Counted from the first letter of the stretch, positions 47,401-59,689 are shown. The stretch: DNA of 64,000 nt from Sapria himalayana (GCA_029783825.1 JAREIK010001332.1:2528314-2592313); one strand, 5' to 3'. Program-made: numbers and translations. Notes: generated from the letters alone by a model not told the origin.

Positions 47401-50180
47401 ATTTATGATAATTCAAATTTATTTTTTTTATCCTTCAATCATCATCTTTATAAGTAAGTTAAAATATTTTTCTCATTCTATATCATGAATGAGAAAATAT
47501 TATTGCCTATTTATTTTATTGAGCTTTATATTTACCATCAATAATTATTAGTTACAAAAATTAAAAAACAAAAATAAAATAATTATAAGATGAGTTACTT
47601 ATAGTGCTTGTGTTGCAATGAAAGGAACACTAGAAGGTCAAAAGAGAAACCTAGAGCAGAATGTTCAAATTTAAAATTTCATATTTTATACCATGGATAA
47701 GAAAATATTATTGTCAATTTATTTTATTGGTCTTTATCTTTATCACCAATAATTATAAGCTACCAAAATTTAAAAATGATGGGTTGCAATGAGAAGATGG
47801 GTTACTTATAGTGCTAGTGTATGTGTTGCAATTAAAAAACAAAAATTTAAATACAAAAACAAAATAATTATAAGATGGGTTACTTATAGTGCTAGTGTAT
47901 GTGTTGCCATGAGAAGAAAACTAGAAAGTCGGATGAGAAACCTTGAACAGAATGTTCAAATTTAAAATTTCAATTGTTAGGGATTAGGGCAAGTGAGGCA
48001 AACGGGTCATGGGGATGGTTTGGTGTTATTTTATAAAATGATCCGCTCCTCTCAAAATGATGCCAATGTCATTTAAATAAAATGATGCTAGCATTGTTTC
48101 CCCATATTATTTTTTTTATTTAAATTGTGAACCACCCAATTGCTTTAAAATTGGCAGATCCAATCAGTTCACACATGTTTTAATAGCCATTTGGTCAAAT
48201 TGTACTAACTGGACTGTTCAGACCGATTACTTTGGTCTGGTTTTCTCATCAAAAGTTTTGCAATTATGATTTTTTATCATATCTATATTGGGCCGAAATT
48301 TTTTCTCTTTATCTATTATTTTTGTAACTATGTTATAGTTATTCTTAACTTATAATGTTTGTTTATGTAACCTCGATTCTTAGGTGCTTGAATTAACCCA
48401 TGATCGAGAAACAAATTAGTCTTGAATCTTTTATTCAGGTAATAGTTATATCAAACTTTTCTATAAAATTAATTTCATTTTTTTTATATTACTACTTAAT
48501 ATTTTTATAGTTATGAATAAAAATTATTTTTTTAATTATATATTATTTAATACAAAAAATCATTGAACAATAGGCGCGTGCGTATACCTTGCAAATTTAT
48601 TGACTTGCGACCATATTTATTTGGATGTGAATTGTAATTTGTTGGATCAAGATTCAAGTAGTTTTCATTGCCAATTATAGTTTATAAATATTTATGAAAT
48701 AAATATTTTAAATGAAAAAAATTGAGATTAAATATTTCTTTTAGAGAGAGAGAGAGAGAGAGTTATACTAAGAAAAAGAAGAGAGGATATAGTTTTTATT
48801 GAGGTGGTGAATGAATAAAATATTTATTTATATAATTTTTAAAAAAATTTTTAATGGATAGAATTTTTCTGTCCATTATTATTGGACTTAAAATCTAATT
48901 GTCAAGTGCATGTCATGTGGTAATCTATTTTTTTTATTTTACATGGCACACATGTGCACAATCATGATAGGCTACGTGACCAAGTCATGTAGCACATGAC
49001 AGTGGGCAATGGTTTGGCAGTACTTGCCCCTATTTTTTTTTCAAAAAAATTCTTTTTTTTTCAAAAAAATTCTTTTTTTTTTTTAATAATCTTTTTTAAT
49101 CGAGTCAGCTTCTACATTGGTCCAAACTTGACTTGATTCCAAATTGAATTGAAGTTATTAAATTATGGGGGTGCATGCTTCCCTAATTTGTGAAATTATT
49201 TTGAGGCATATGATTTGCATGTGGAAAAGAGAATATGGGCCAAGGTAAGCTCGATGTGATGGGCCATATTGTGGCAAATCAAATTTGGCATGCATGCTGA
49301 ATTTTAATGCTCATCGTGGCATGAACCATGACATAGGCCAACATGCACAATAGACTCTTGATTGTAGTGTTGTGCCATGCTTGGGCCAGTGAAACTAGGT
49401 CATGCCATTTGTTGGGCTTAGGCCACCCCAATCCATTTGCAACCTTAACACTCCAACAAAATGAAATTTTTAAAAAATAAAAATAAATATCTGATTGTAT
49501 TAGTTATGATACTTATGCTTAAAAAAGATATTTTATATTTTTTTTTTGGAGATATAATTTTAATTAATATCTATCTTATTAATTTGATATTTTTTTTATT
49601 ATTTCTCAATATATATATCTTTAGATAATATATTCTAGAGAGAAATTATTTAATTTAATTTTGAAGTCATCGAATGTATTTATTTTATTCTTAATTATTC
49701 TTTAAGAAGAAATAAATTAGCATATATAGTCCTATGATATCTTTTTTTAATATTCTAGTATTCAAAGGGATATAAGTATTTTTCACCGAGATTGCTATGA
49801 TATAATGAGTGTTGATTTTTTTGACTAAAACTTATTTCTTAACGAGCCTAAAAAGTATTAGTCTAAAAATTACACCTAAATTTATTATTTTTTCTTTGCT
49901 AGTTGTAGGTTTGACTGAACTATTAGTTGGTATAGAAAGTTATTTGTTGGCTATATCTGAGTTTGTTGATACGTAGTATAATGTTAGTTTAATAAAATTA
50001 TTATATCTACTAACAAATTTTAAATCATGTTGATTATGGAGATGATGAGGGTTCTTAGGAAGTGATATCTTTTTCAGGCCTAGATAACACATTAATTTGA
50101 GTCTTCCCTAGTAAAGACTCATTGAGCAAGTATTAGGAGATGATTACTCAAGATTTATAGTATATACAAGGAGTCAGGGA
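47401..50180. other. AT-rich DNA with short tandem segments and a decayed GC-biased element end
   Basis: Positions 47478-47990 hold two to three degenerate direct copies of a 200-300-bp unit (blocks 'gagaaaatattattg', then 'accatcaataattat', 'atgggttacttatagtgcta' and 'agaatgttcaaatttaaaat'). A (GA)10 run is at 48743-48762. A duplicated 'ttttttttcaaaaaaattc' is at 49030-49075. Positions 49200-49450 carry words such as 'gggccaaggtaagc' and 'catgcttgggcca', ending 'tccatttgcaacctta', which resembles a right end of the TAGAGGTG hAT family. No gene was found. Confidence 0.5.
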
Positions 50181-50709
50181 TAGAGGTGTAAAAATGGATG
50201 TGCCATGTTGGCATGACCCATTTTTGCTAGGCACGGCCATGCTACCAGGCTGTGCTTGGCATGATATGAGATTTATTAGGTTTGCCCAGCATGGCCTGGT
50301 AGTACAATCGAGTGCACTGCTGTGCTAGACCATGCCAAACCATGTGCCCGTGCCTAAGGAACTTGTTGTGTGAAAACTAAACGAGTGGCTAGCTTACGTA
50401 GTTGGTCAATTATAATCAGTCACTTAAGTAACATCCTGCTTATGTGATTGGACTTTTTAAAAATATTAGACCGCTCCATTGTGTGGTCACTTAAGTTGGT
50501 AGACCATGCTATTGGGCCAGACACAATGGTCATGCCTAGTCCAGCGCGAGACATGGTTCATGCTGACCTAGCATGGAAAGAGCCATACCATGGGATGGCA
50601 AGGTCTGACACGAGGCACTATTCTGGATCGTATTGTGCTGAGCCAGGCATAGCTGAACCGGGTTGTGCTTGGGCCATGCCCGAGCCACCAAACCCGTTTG
50701 ATATTTCTA
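50181..50709. mobile_element. Decayed non-autonomous hAT of the TAGAGGTG family
   Basis: The left end TAGAGGTGTAAAAATGG and right end CGTTTGATATTTCTA are eroded forms of the family termini. Flanking octamers GTCAGGGA and GACAAGGA agree at 6 of 8 positions. Internal 'gcacggccatgctaccaggctgtgc' parallels the left end of the 3.66-kb element at 51700-51730. The element is about 529 bp. The long open frame inside is not conserved. Confidence 0.7.
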
Positions 50710-51239
50710 GACAAGGACATATCGAGCTAGCTCAAACTAAAAAGATCTTACTAAGGAGCTAGATCTTCCAATCAACCTCTTTGATCTTTACTTCACAAAT
50801 TTTATTGGGTGACTTTATTTCATAGATCACTCTTTGAAGGAGATATAATAGTTATATTTCAATTCTCATTTTCATAGATTTTATCATGCACTTATTTTGT
50901 TTATTATTATTATTATTTTTTTCTTGACAGTATTAAAATATTAAAATTATTTTTTGAGGCATTTTCTTATTTAGGATGACATTAAAACTAGGTCATGGTG
51001 AAAAAGATGCTTGTCATCCACTCTAATTGTACTCGAGATCTAGTATCAAAACTTTTGCAAATGTCTTTTGTTGCAAGTGAGTTATCATCATGATATTTTT
51101 TTTGATGAGATTTATAGTAAGAAAGTTCATTCAGAGCTCAAATGATTGGTATGAACTACTAGAATAATTTTTCTTTAGTGATCAAGATGATTTCAATATA
51201 AATTTTTATATCTCTTGTAGCATCACACAATTGAAAGAT

Positions 51240-51655
51240 ATACTAGCATTTCTTTTGGGTGACATATAAGAGGATATGCATATGAGACAACCAATTGAAT
51301 TTCGAGCAGCATAATTAAATATAGTTTATAAATTGTAGAAGATATTATATGACCTGAAGTAGTCATCAAGAGTTTGAGTTTGTTAGTTTTCACATATAAT
51401 CACTTTATTTTAGTTATACATAAATATGTTATAGATTTTTCTTTATTTTTAAGAAAGATCTATGATAGAGTCATTTTATTGATAATATAAGTAAATAATA
51501 TTTTGATAATGAAAGATAATAAGTTAGTGATCATCTAACTTAAGAATTACATTGAAGCACAATTTTAAACAGAAGAAATTGAATGATTCAAATATTTTTT
51601 TGGTATATAGCTAAGTTATTCTATGAGATATGTCATCTTGTCACATATAGGAAAT
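51240..51655 (+). pseudogene. Copia reverse transcriptase relic cut by hAT insertion
   Basis: From 51262 the plus strand reads GDI*EDMHMRQPIEFRAA, then 'VYKL*KILYDLK*SSRV*VC'. Near 51550, 'KNYIEAQFKTEEIE*FKYFF' precedes 'SYSMRYV'. This is the order of the copia RT palm and thumb segments. Several stops (TAG, TGA) sit where the family usually has Gln or Trp. The frame ends exactly at the terminus of the 3.66-kb hAT. The sequence right of that element (55320 onward) does not continue it. Confidence 0.7.
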
Positions 51656-52395
51656 TAGAGGTGTCAAACGGGCTGGCCCAACACGGCACGACCCGTTTTT
51701 CACGAGCACGATCCTGCTACCGTGCCTTGCCGGGCATGGCACGGTTAGTATATAGGTGGGCACGACACGGCCCGTAGGCACGGCAAGGCCGTGCCGTGCC
51801 GTGCCGGGCACGCTCGGGCACACCTTGGCCATACAGGCCAGGCGGCACAGCCGGGCAGGCGGGAGCCGCAACGCGGGACCGGGTCAACTGGGGTCCGTGT
51901 CCGTGAGGCCTCACGGTCACGGCCTCACGGGCTAATGGCAGATTAGAATTTTTTTTTTTTTGAAAATTTTTTGATTAAGTAACCGTATAGAGTATTAGTA
52001 ATAATTAAAAAATATAATTTTTTGTAAAAATTATAAAATTTAAAATTAAATAAAACAAACAAATATTAGAAATTTTTTTTTATCAAATTCAATTAAGTTT
52101 AGCTTTTTTTATTATTATAATTTATTAATTATATATTAAAATTTAAAGTTATTAATTTTTAAAATAAAATTTAAATCGTAAAATAATAAATAAATACATT
52201 AAGTTAGTAAAAATTAAAATTAAAAAAAAATTAAACTACACAAATGAAAAATTATCAATCATGCTTTTGAAATCAATAGTCCGAACAAAACAAGTATAAG
52301 TTTCAACACAACGTATGGTACAAAGTACAAACAAAGTGTATAAATAAAATAAATAAAAAAATATCGAAAAAAAAGAGCAGATGAGCTCATGAGCA

Positions 52396-54519
52396 TCAAT
52401 CGTCAAGCGGCATATAATGAGAATTATCAGCCGCAACATCAAGATCAGTATCATATGGATCATCATCATCGGCAATCAGCTCCTCCGCCATCGTAGTGGA
52501 TGTGGATGCGACTGCAGTGTCTGTCACAGTCCCAGCTTCAACACGATCACTGATGCTAAATCTCGATTCCTCCCAATCCTTCAAACATGTCAAGGCCTCA
52601 ACCATATCTGGACGTAATCTCGATCTCCTATCCGAAATCACGTTCACTGCAACAGAAAAAGTAGACTCCAATGCTATGCTCGACACCAGAGGAGTCAGTA
52701 GATCCCGTGCCATCCTAGATAGCATGTGATAGGTGGGCTCATATGATTTCCACCACTGTAATAAATCAAGATTCTTATTAACAGAAGGTGATAGGATTGA
52801 GCAGTAATCGGTATCTAAGTACCGAGACAGCTCGCTCCTATGTGATGGTCCACCCCTATGTTTCCCCCTCACTAGGTTAATGCAATAATCGTCATCTCCG
52901 AACAAGGTATCAGTGTCCGTAATCACAGTCTCACCACCACCACCACCATACCTAGTATCGTAGTATGTGAACAGGTCTGTCAACTTCTCGTAAATGAACC
53001 CTTCAGGTGGCTCTTCTAGGTTCATGCACGAGAAAATGAAAGTCAGGGTGTTTTCAACTCCTTCCACCTTAGCCCTAGGGTCCATGCATGATGCGAGGCA
53101 ATAAAGAGATGGAATGGTGGACCAGTACTTCAGGTACTTGGTCTCCATCTCTGCAACCATAAGGCTGAGCGTCGGGTCCGCTCGATACATCCTAAACATG
53201 CTACTAATGTTGCATATGCAACGGAGTGCAATGCAAGTGGTGGGTGTATAAACCGACGAACACATGTTCGTCGTGTCATAAAATATCTTCAGGAATTTCA
53301 TAAATGAAATTCCTGAAGCCCAGTCAGTGTCGTCAATAATAAGTTCGCCACTCTTACTATTGACATAGTCGGATATCACGTGTTCGTATCCAACACATGA
53401 TTCTAACATCATGTACGTGTAATTCCAACGATGTCTCACATCCGATTGGAATTTCTTCTTCTTAAGATTCGCAGACAAACAGAAATTACAAAACTCTTGT
53501 AGTCTGCGAGGAGTGCGAATATACTTGAGTGCATTGCGTATATTTTCTAACGCGGGGGAACACACCTTCATACCCGCTTGAACTATCAGGTTAATTACAT
53601 GACATATGCATCTGACATGAAAGATCTCTCCTAATGGTGCGTCTCTAATATTCCTAACAAACATATTGATCGCTACTTCATTATTAGCAGCATTATCGAA
53701 AGTGACACTAAAAATTTTATTTTGAATTTTATATTCCCTAAATATTTTCATCATACACTCAAAAATGGCCGGGCCATCACGAGGATGAAGAATCTCAGTG
53801 AATCCTAATATTTTTTTATTGATTGTCCAATTAGAATCTACATAATGACTTGTGAGACATGCATTTTAAGAATCATCGTGACATATCCATATATCGGACG
53901 TCACGGACACCACTCCACTAAATGCCAAAAATTCCTTAATTATTTTTTATTTTTCTAACTTATATATCTTTAGTATGTCACTCCTAGATGTGGACCTAGG
54001 AATCCTACGATAGGATGGCTGAAAATAAGTCTGCATGATGCGCACTATCCTCGGATCTTCCGAAAATTTGATCGGAAGACCCATCAATGTGATGAGACTG
54101 GCCATGCCGTCCCTACCCAACTCGCTGGAGTATACGAAGGGAGTAAACTTTGAGATTGAACTCGATCCAGTCTCAAAAAATGTAGTGCCAAGTTGGGTTT
54201 GCCTAGGATCTAAGGGTCCATGTTTTTTGGAGCATATTTTAGCATGCCTCTTGAGGTGCCCAGTCCCACATGTACTATTGCATGTTAAAAGTCTCATATA
54301 ATATTTGCACTGTGCCATTTCAAGTTCCTCACCCCTAACATTTACTTGTGTTATGATTTTAAAATGTGTCCAAACTACAGAAGTCCTCCTAGTTTTTTGT
54401 TTTTTAGAATTTTGGGTTGAGATGATAGGAGAAATCAAAGTTTCAGGAGCCACAGACGTCTGTTTAACACTAATATTTTCATTTTCCAAATTTAAATACG
54501 TGTTAGGTATATTTGTCAT
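52396..54519 (-). pseudogene. hAT transposase, full-length single frame with two in-frame stops
   Basis: From ATG 54519 to the stop at 52396 the frame is 708 codons without any frameshift. It is interrupted only by TAA at codon 191 (53947-53949) and TAA at codon 218 (53866-53868). Domains: BED zinc finger about residues 47-100 with Cys71, His92 and Cys96, but Tyr at 74 (54298-54300) where the second Cys is expected. The RNase H-like core begins with 'SVTSDIW' (Asp209, between the two stops). Next come 'VTFDNAANN' (Asp275) and 'RCICHVINLIVQAG'. Then 'RHRWNYTYMMLESC' precedes the helical insertion. The hATC dimerisation domain is about residues 560-650, with 'SSIALESTFSVAVNVISDRR' and 'MVEALTCLKDWEE'. 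hAT transposases cut and paste DNA with 8-bp duplications. Two stops plus the lost zinc ligand argue that this copy is inactive, though recently so. Confidence 0.9.
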
Positions 54520-55018
54520 TTTTTAATTTTCGTAAGTTTTTCTAGAGAGAGAAGCTTTAGAGAGAGAAAGTACAAAAAAACGTAAAATATATTATCCGGT
54601 AAAAGCAATGAGGTCAGTCACGTGCAAGGTGCACCGCAGGAAGTTATGATGTTTAAAACTCAAGTTGAGTTTCACGAAAATCCAAGCCGAAATCAAAATC
54701 ACGAGGCCCGAGAGAGAGATGCACGGTTTATGTAAGAGAGAGAAAGTATTGAGAGTTTTATGTTTTTGAAAAACATAAATGTTATAGGGAGGGGGGTAGA
54801 ATTTATAGGCTAAAGAATGTTTTTTTTTATAAAAAAAGATATTTTTTTATTCTTTTTTTGAATTTTTTTAAGATTTTTAAGGGGCAGAATCATGAGGACC
54901 GTTGAATTCTGCCCCCTAGCCGTTGGAGGTGAATCTAAGGGCTGAAAATCGGTGAAGTTTGAATTTTTTTTTTTTTTTGCCGTTGGAATTGTTCGGATCG
55001 GGACTCGGGTTTCGGCAG

Positions 55019-55064
55019 AAAAGACCGCGGGTCGGGTCTGATTGGACCCGACCCGCGGTCTTTT
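55019..55064. other. 20-bp-stem hairpin near the right end of the 3.66-kb hAT
   Basis: AAAAGACCGCGGGTCGGGTC, a TGATTG loop, and GACCCGACCCGCGGTCTTTT form a perfect 20-bp stem with a 6-nt loop. The 408-bp element keeps only the right half of the stem plus a 6-bp remnant of the left (CGGGTC-TGTTTG-GACCCG). The hairpin may be a subterminal structural or regulatory element. The run of T after the stem resembles a terminator, but no pol III gene is evident. Confidence 0.85.
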
Positions 55065-55486
55065 TATTGGGGGGGGGGCCAGGGGACGGCCAGACGGGTC
55101 ACGACTCACGCCACGCGGCCCACGCCACACGTGGCACGCCGCCAGTGCCACACGTGCCTGCGTGAACCGGCACGGGATGGACCCGTGCCGGCGTGCCGTG
55201 CCAAGGCACGGCACGTCACGGGATGAACTTAACCCGGGCACGGAAAGGGCCCGGGCACGGTTTAAGAACGTGCCAGGCTGGCCCATGCACGGCCCGGCCC
55301 GTCACGTTTGACACCTCTAAGTAAACCCTATCTCATCTAATTTTTATTATCCGATAACAAAAGTCAAAATAAGCAGGAACGATCATTATTGATGAAGCCT
55401 TATAAATGCTATTTTTTTCAATCATAGTCATCCAGAAATGACAACAGAAACATAAAATCAGTCTAATCTAGTTCATCTAACCTAGC

Positions 55487-56354
55487 TAGAGGTGGTGAAG
55501 GGCTGGTAGGATATTTGTGGCCCAAACTGGGTTATGTTGGACCAGCACTTAAGGTGAAAAATGGGTCCGTGCAGACTGGAACAGGATTGTTCGTGTGCCA
55601 GCACAATGGTTTGGCTCGGGGGGTAGAGCACGGCCCATGTGCTGCAATATCATACGGCATGACACAACCCATTAGATTGGTCCGTGCAGACTGAAATTGT
55701 ACCATGTGACATAACATGCACTGGGTCGGACAGAAATCCTGATCCAAGCTGGCGCTTGAATGTCATGCACTATTTAAAAAAAAACTGTAGTTGGGTCAGG
55801 TCGGGTCGGGCCAAGTCAGGACTAGCCTTTATTTTTGGCCAGGCTAGCCCGAACTAGACCCGATCAAGCCTGGACCAAACCTAGACAAGCCTGGATTGAA
55901 CCAGGTCTATACTGATACGAAGCTAGGCTAGCCCTGGCCTAACCAGTATCCTGCCAGGCATGGCCTGGGTTGCTTGACTTGGTACGGTTGCCCCCTTGGG
56001 CCACAAAAAACCAGAATGACACGACTTTTTTACCACTGTCTCTTCAAGCCTTTTTTAGCTGTTCCCGGACTTTTGTCGACCCAGATGCAGCTATGAGATT
56101 GTGCCTGCCACCGCCCAACTTGACTGCAGTTTTTTTTAATGGCGTGAACTTCAATTAATTACTGGCCTGGTTTATTATTTTTGCTCGACTCTGGTGCTTT
56201 TTATCTCCTGAGCCGACGAATCAGGCCTTGCCACATGGTATTACAACCAGTGGGCTGACCCCTAGGCCGACGTGGTCCTTATGAACATGCTGTGCCATCC
56301 GGGCCTATTTACACAGGCCTGGCCAAGGCCTCTCCGGCTCATTTGTCACCTTTA
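55487..56354. mobile_element. Decayed non-autonomous hAT of the TAGAGGTG family
   Basis: The left end TAGAGGTGGTGAAGGGC and the reverse complement of the right end, TAAAGGTGACAAATGAGCC, are eroded family termini. Flanking octamers AACCTAGC and AACCCATC match at 6 of 8 positions. The interior is GC-biased with recurring 'ctaggctagcc' and 'gggtcggg' words, giving spurious open frames. It lies only 167 bp from the 3.66-kb element. Confidence 0.6.
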
Positions 56355-57769
56355 AACCCATCTTGATTCTGGCCAAAACAAAACTTAACTGTAGGTATGC
56401 ATCTTGATTCTTGGCTGGGTGCTTACATTTTTTTGTGAAGTAAATACTTTACTTAATGTCATAGCAATGTAGCATAGAGCAATAAATTAAACAACTCTTC
56501 TATAAAGAATGGTTACAAGAAGACCCCAGAATAACTATCTTCAAAGTGAATTCATCGGACTTTTATTTTATCTCATGTAGCCTTATATTTTGTTCCATTC
56601 AAATATGATTAACAACATCAGCAAGGATCTTCTGTCTAAGGAGATTACTAAGTAATTGGCTTCCATAAGTCTTCAACAAACATTTAATTGTGCAACATCA
56701 TCCATGAAACAAATTGCTTAGGAATATTATGCAAGTGTTTTGTTTTGATGCTTCCATTAGGCAAGATCGAATCATCTCTAATTGAAATTCGGGATTTCCA
56801 CATTGCTAAATTTTCATGAGATATAGAAAATTTTGAAGTTGTTTTTTTTTTCTTTTTCTTTTTGTTTTTTTCTTTTTGTTTTTCTATCTTTTTTTTCTAT
56901 CTTTTTTTTTTCTTTTTTTTTTTCCAAATGTTTTGAAGTTGTTTTGGCTTAGGCACATTAAACTTTCCTTTTTATGCTGTAGTTAGGACAATAGATTTGT
57001 CTTGATTTGGATAAGCTAGACATGTTAAACAGGCAGGATGGCCCAAACTTGTCTGTAAAAAATCCAGCTTGTCACAGTGTAACCCGTCTAAGCAGGCTGT
57101 GTCGGTCATGATTGGGCAGCCTGTATGTTGCCCAAACCATGCCGTGGGTGGTCCTTGCATGCCCAGTCACGACTTGAGTCTGGCCGTGGGCATTGCTTGG
57201 GCAGGGGCAAGATTATAGTGTAAGCTTTGTTCTGTCTTTTGAAAGGGACTCGTGCCCTGGCATGGGTGCTATTGGCTCGTGAATGTGCCAGTTTGGGCCT
57301 AACCTGACCCTAAACAGAGTACTCAAAAATTTAGCTTTAAGGGCTAAACATGTTGTGCTCAACAGGACAATATAAAAATGGAGCTATTAAATTATAAAAA
57401 GCTCACGAAAAAACTTAATGAAAAATATGTACATGAGTGACCTTTATATAATATATTAGTCAGATTAGATAAGCTCATAAGTTGAGTATTTACATACATA
57501 ATGCAATAGAATAAAATAAAATCTACAATATGAAAGAAAGAAAGATAAACTGAGATTTTTTCAAGATTTTTATAAAAATAAATACTAATTGATCTTCTAT
57601 ATGAATGTAAATTATAGTAGTAATCTTATTTTGAATTTTTCTTTGAAAAAAAAAATAGTTTTATTTTATTTATTTTGTTCACTTGTGATATACTAGATTG
57701 GATATTATATACTTTTTTGTTTGATTGTCATAATAAATAATAATGATAGAAGAAAGTGAATGTCAAATT
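56355..57769. other. Unassigned DNA with pyrimidine tract and decayed GC-biased segment
   Basis: Positions 56360-56830 have balanced composition but give no recognisable product on either strand. A pure pyrimidine tract of T runs with single C occupies 56838-56927. Positions 57020-57320 hold words such as 'aggatggcccaaacttg' and 'gtgccagtttgggcctaacc' that suggest another eroded TAGAGGTG-family element, without clear ends. The rest is AT-rich. Confidence 0.45.
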
Positions 57770-58490
57770 TTTTCAAGCAGGTGCTATATCCAAATTATCT
57801 CGTAGATGAGCATTATCATCAATTTGAAATTTGTGTTTCTATTAAATTTTGAAATAATTATTTGTTTCTTGTTTTTATGAGAAAAAATATTTCTAAAAAA
57901 TATAAAAATTTGTTGTAAACTTTATCTTGGAGGAAGCTACTGGCCAACATAATTTGAATACTTATTCAACTATAAGTGTTGATGATATTGAAGATCTCAT
58001 GTCATGAAATCTTTTTAATATATTATATTATAGGAAGAATTTTGTCAAAGTGAACCTATTAGAAAGAATCTTAGAAATTATTAATTATATTAACTAAATA
58101 ATTTATATGTGGCATAATACTAGTTAGGTAATTAATGTTTGTTATGATTATCCTGTAGATAGTAGAGTCAATGAAAGGAGTTGTATCAGATAAAAAATCA
58201 TGATTTGGATTAGTTAGAGTAGCTACTGAAGCACAACCCCAAAAATTAATCTCAGTAAGAATATCAATATCATATCTTTTTCGTGACAAATCAATCCCTC
58301 TCATGAAGTAGGTTACATTTATCCCACAAAGTATATGAGTCTCAATTTTTTTAATTTAAAACTAAGATTGAAACTAATTTTTAAGTTGAGTAATTTTTGA
58401 TTTCATTTTTTTTTGCAATCAAAATATTATGTACATAGACAATAAACAAAAATTATTTTGCTATTAGAATTTTTCAGGAAAAACAAAAAA
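57770..58490 (-). pseudogene. Copia reverse transcriptase-RNase H relic
   Basis: A minus-strand open stretch of 77 codons (58304-58071) reads 'MRGIDLSRKRYDIDILTE', then 'CASVATLTNPNHDFLSDTTP' and 'YLTSIMPHINYLVNIINNF'. This is the conserved end of copia RT leading into RNase H. Upstream (58320-58480) 'LRLIYFVGINVTYFM' and a degraded metal-binding segment are visible. Downstream (58020-57770) 'HFDKILPII*YIKK' and 'KFLYFLEIFFLIKTRN' represent RNase H. The catalytic aspartates are not intact. Confidence 0.75.
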
Positions 58491-59689
58491 AAATCTTATA
58501 ACATTAGTTTTAACAAATAAGATGATTACTTATATTAATTTTATAAATCAAGATTTTGATAATTATTTCTAGTCATATAATAATATCTTATATAATTTGT
58601 AAATTATTAATGATGTTTGATTTTGTTACTTGAAATTCAAGTGACTATTTATATTCATATCATTTTAAAGATTATTATAAAAAATATTCTTTATATATAA
58701 TTAGCATATTATCTATCTATGAGATGTTGTAATTAACAAATGAGTTGGGTGATTCAACTCGTGATATGACTTGACCTGAAAATGAGGACCATCTTTGGCT
58801 TAGGGGTTCGCCTATGTGTTACTTGAGAAGGTGACATGACATGACCCTATGTGCCATTCCTTTTGAAGTGAAATTAGTCTAGGTCCACCAAGCAGATGAG
58901 TGATGCCTCTAGGCATCTTGAACCAAAGCCTTAAGTCTGGCACACAAGATTCATATGCCAGTTTTTAAAATGATTGTAGGTTGGGTTGGCTGTGGTCGTA
59001 TTCAATGCATCCATTGTTTTTTTGATGACACATGGCTAGCCATTAGCCAAAGGCCAAATTAGCTTTGCATGAATCTAGGCTAGCTAGACATGAATTTAGA
59101 CTAGCCATACATGAGCCTAGGCTAATCAGGAATGAACCTAGGCTAGCCTAGAGGTGGTAAATGGGATGTGCTTTGCTGGCATGGCCTAATTTTTGGTGGC
59201 CTAGTCGAGCCAACATCTTGTGTCATGTCTGACACTACATAACTAGATAATGGCAGTCTGGCATGGTCCGTTCGGCCCAATTATTGTCAGATTCGGGCCA
59301 GGCCATGCTGGATCGGGCCGATTCTAGTATGGATATGTTGCCCTAGCTAGGACTAGCTGACTAGGTTGACTGGACACAATTCATGAACACAAATATTCAT
59401 TTTAATTTTTTATATAATTTTTACAAAAATAAATGATTTTTTGATAAGTTACGATATTATATTATTTTAATTTTAATTTACCTATTATGAATGTATCTAT
59501 TATGAATTACGATATTATATTATTTATTTATTTTATATAAGTTATATAAAAATAAATTCATGAACACAAATCACAAATGATAAAGTTAAATAAAAAAAAA
59601 CATATCCATAAATATAAAATATTCATTTATCATCAAATCTAATCAAAAAAATAATTCATGGACACAATTCACAACTAGTGTTTAAAAAA
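58491..59689. other. AT-rich DNA plus decayed GC-biased segment
   Basis: Positions 58740-59390 contain recurring 'ctaggctagcc'/'gctagacatga' words and a left-end-like TAGAGGTGGTAAATGGG at 59149, consistent with one or two eroded elements of the TAGAGGTG family. No right end or duplication could be set. The remainder is AT-rich without genes. Confidence 0.45.

Larger units (their letters stand above)
51656..55319 (-). mobile_element. 3.66-kb transposase-bearing hAT element, TAGAGGTG family
   Basis: The termini TAGAGGTGTCAAAC (51656) and GTTTGACACCTCTA (ending 55319) are identical to those of the 408-bp element at 38169. Both ends are GC-rich with many GGCACG/CGTGCC words, while the interior is AT-rich. 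The transposase reads leftward from 54519 to 52396. The region upstream of it holds a 20-bp-stem hairpin (55019-55064). Flanking octamers (taggaaat and agtaaacc) do not match, and the interrupted copia relic does not resume on the right. One end therefore appears to have been rearranged after insertion. This is the best preserved element in the window. Confidence 0.88.

Noticed and set aside
55018..55070. Rho-independent terminator
   Set aside because: Stem followed by T run looks similar, but this is eukaryotic DNA within a transposon end; a subterminal hairpin is the better reading.
54810..55311. 158-residue minus-strand frame and overlapping plus-strand frames
   Set aside because: They cover the GC-rich end and hairpin of the 3.66-kb hAT and cross a low-complexity T tract; no protein similarity recognised.
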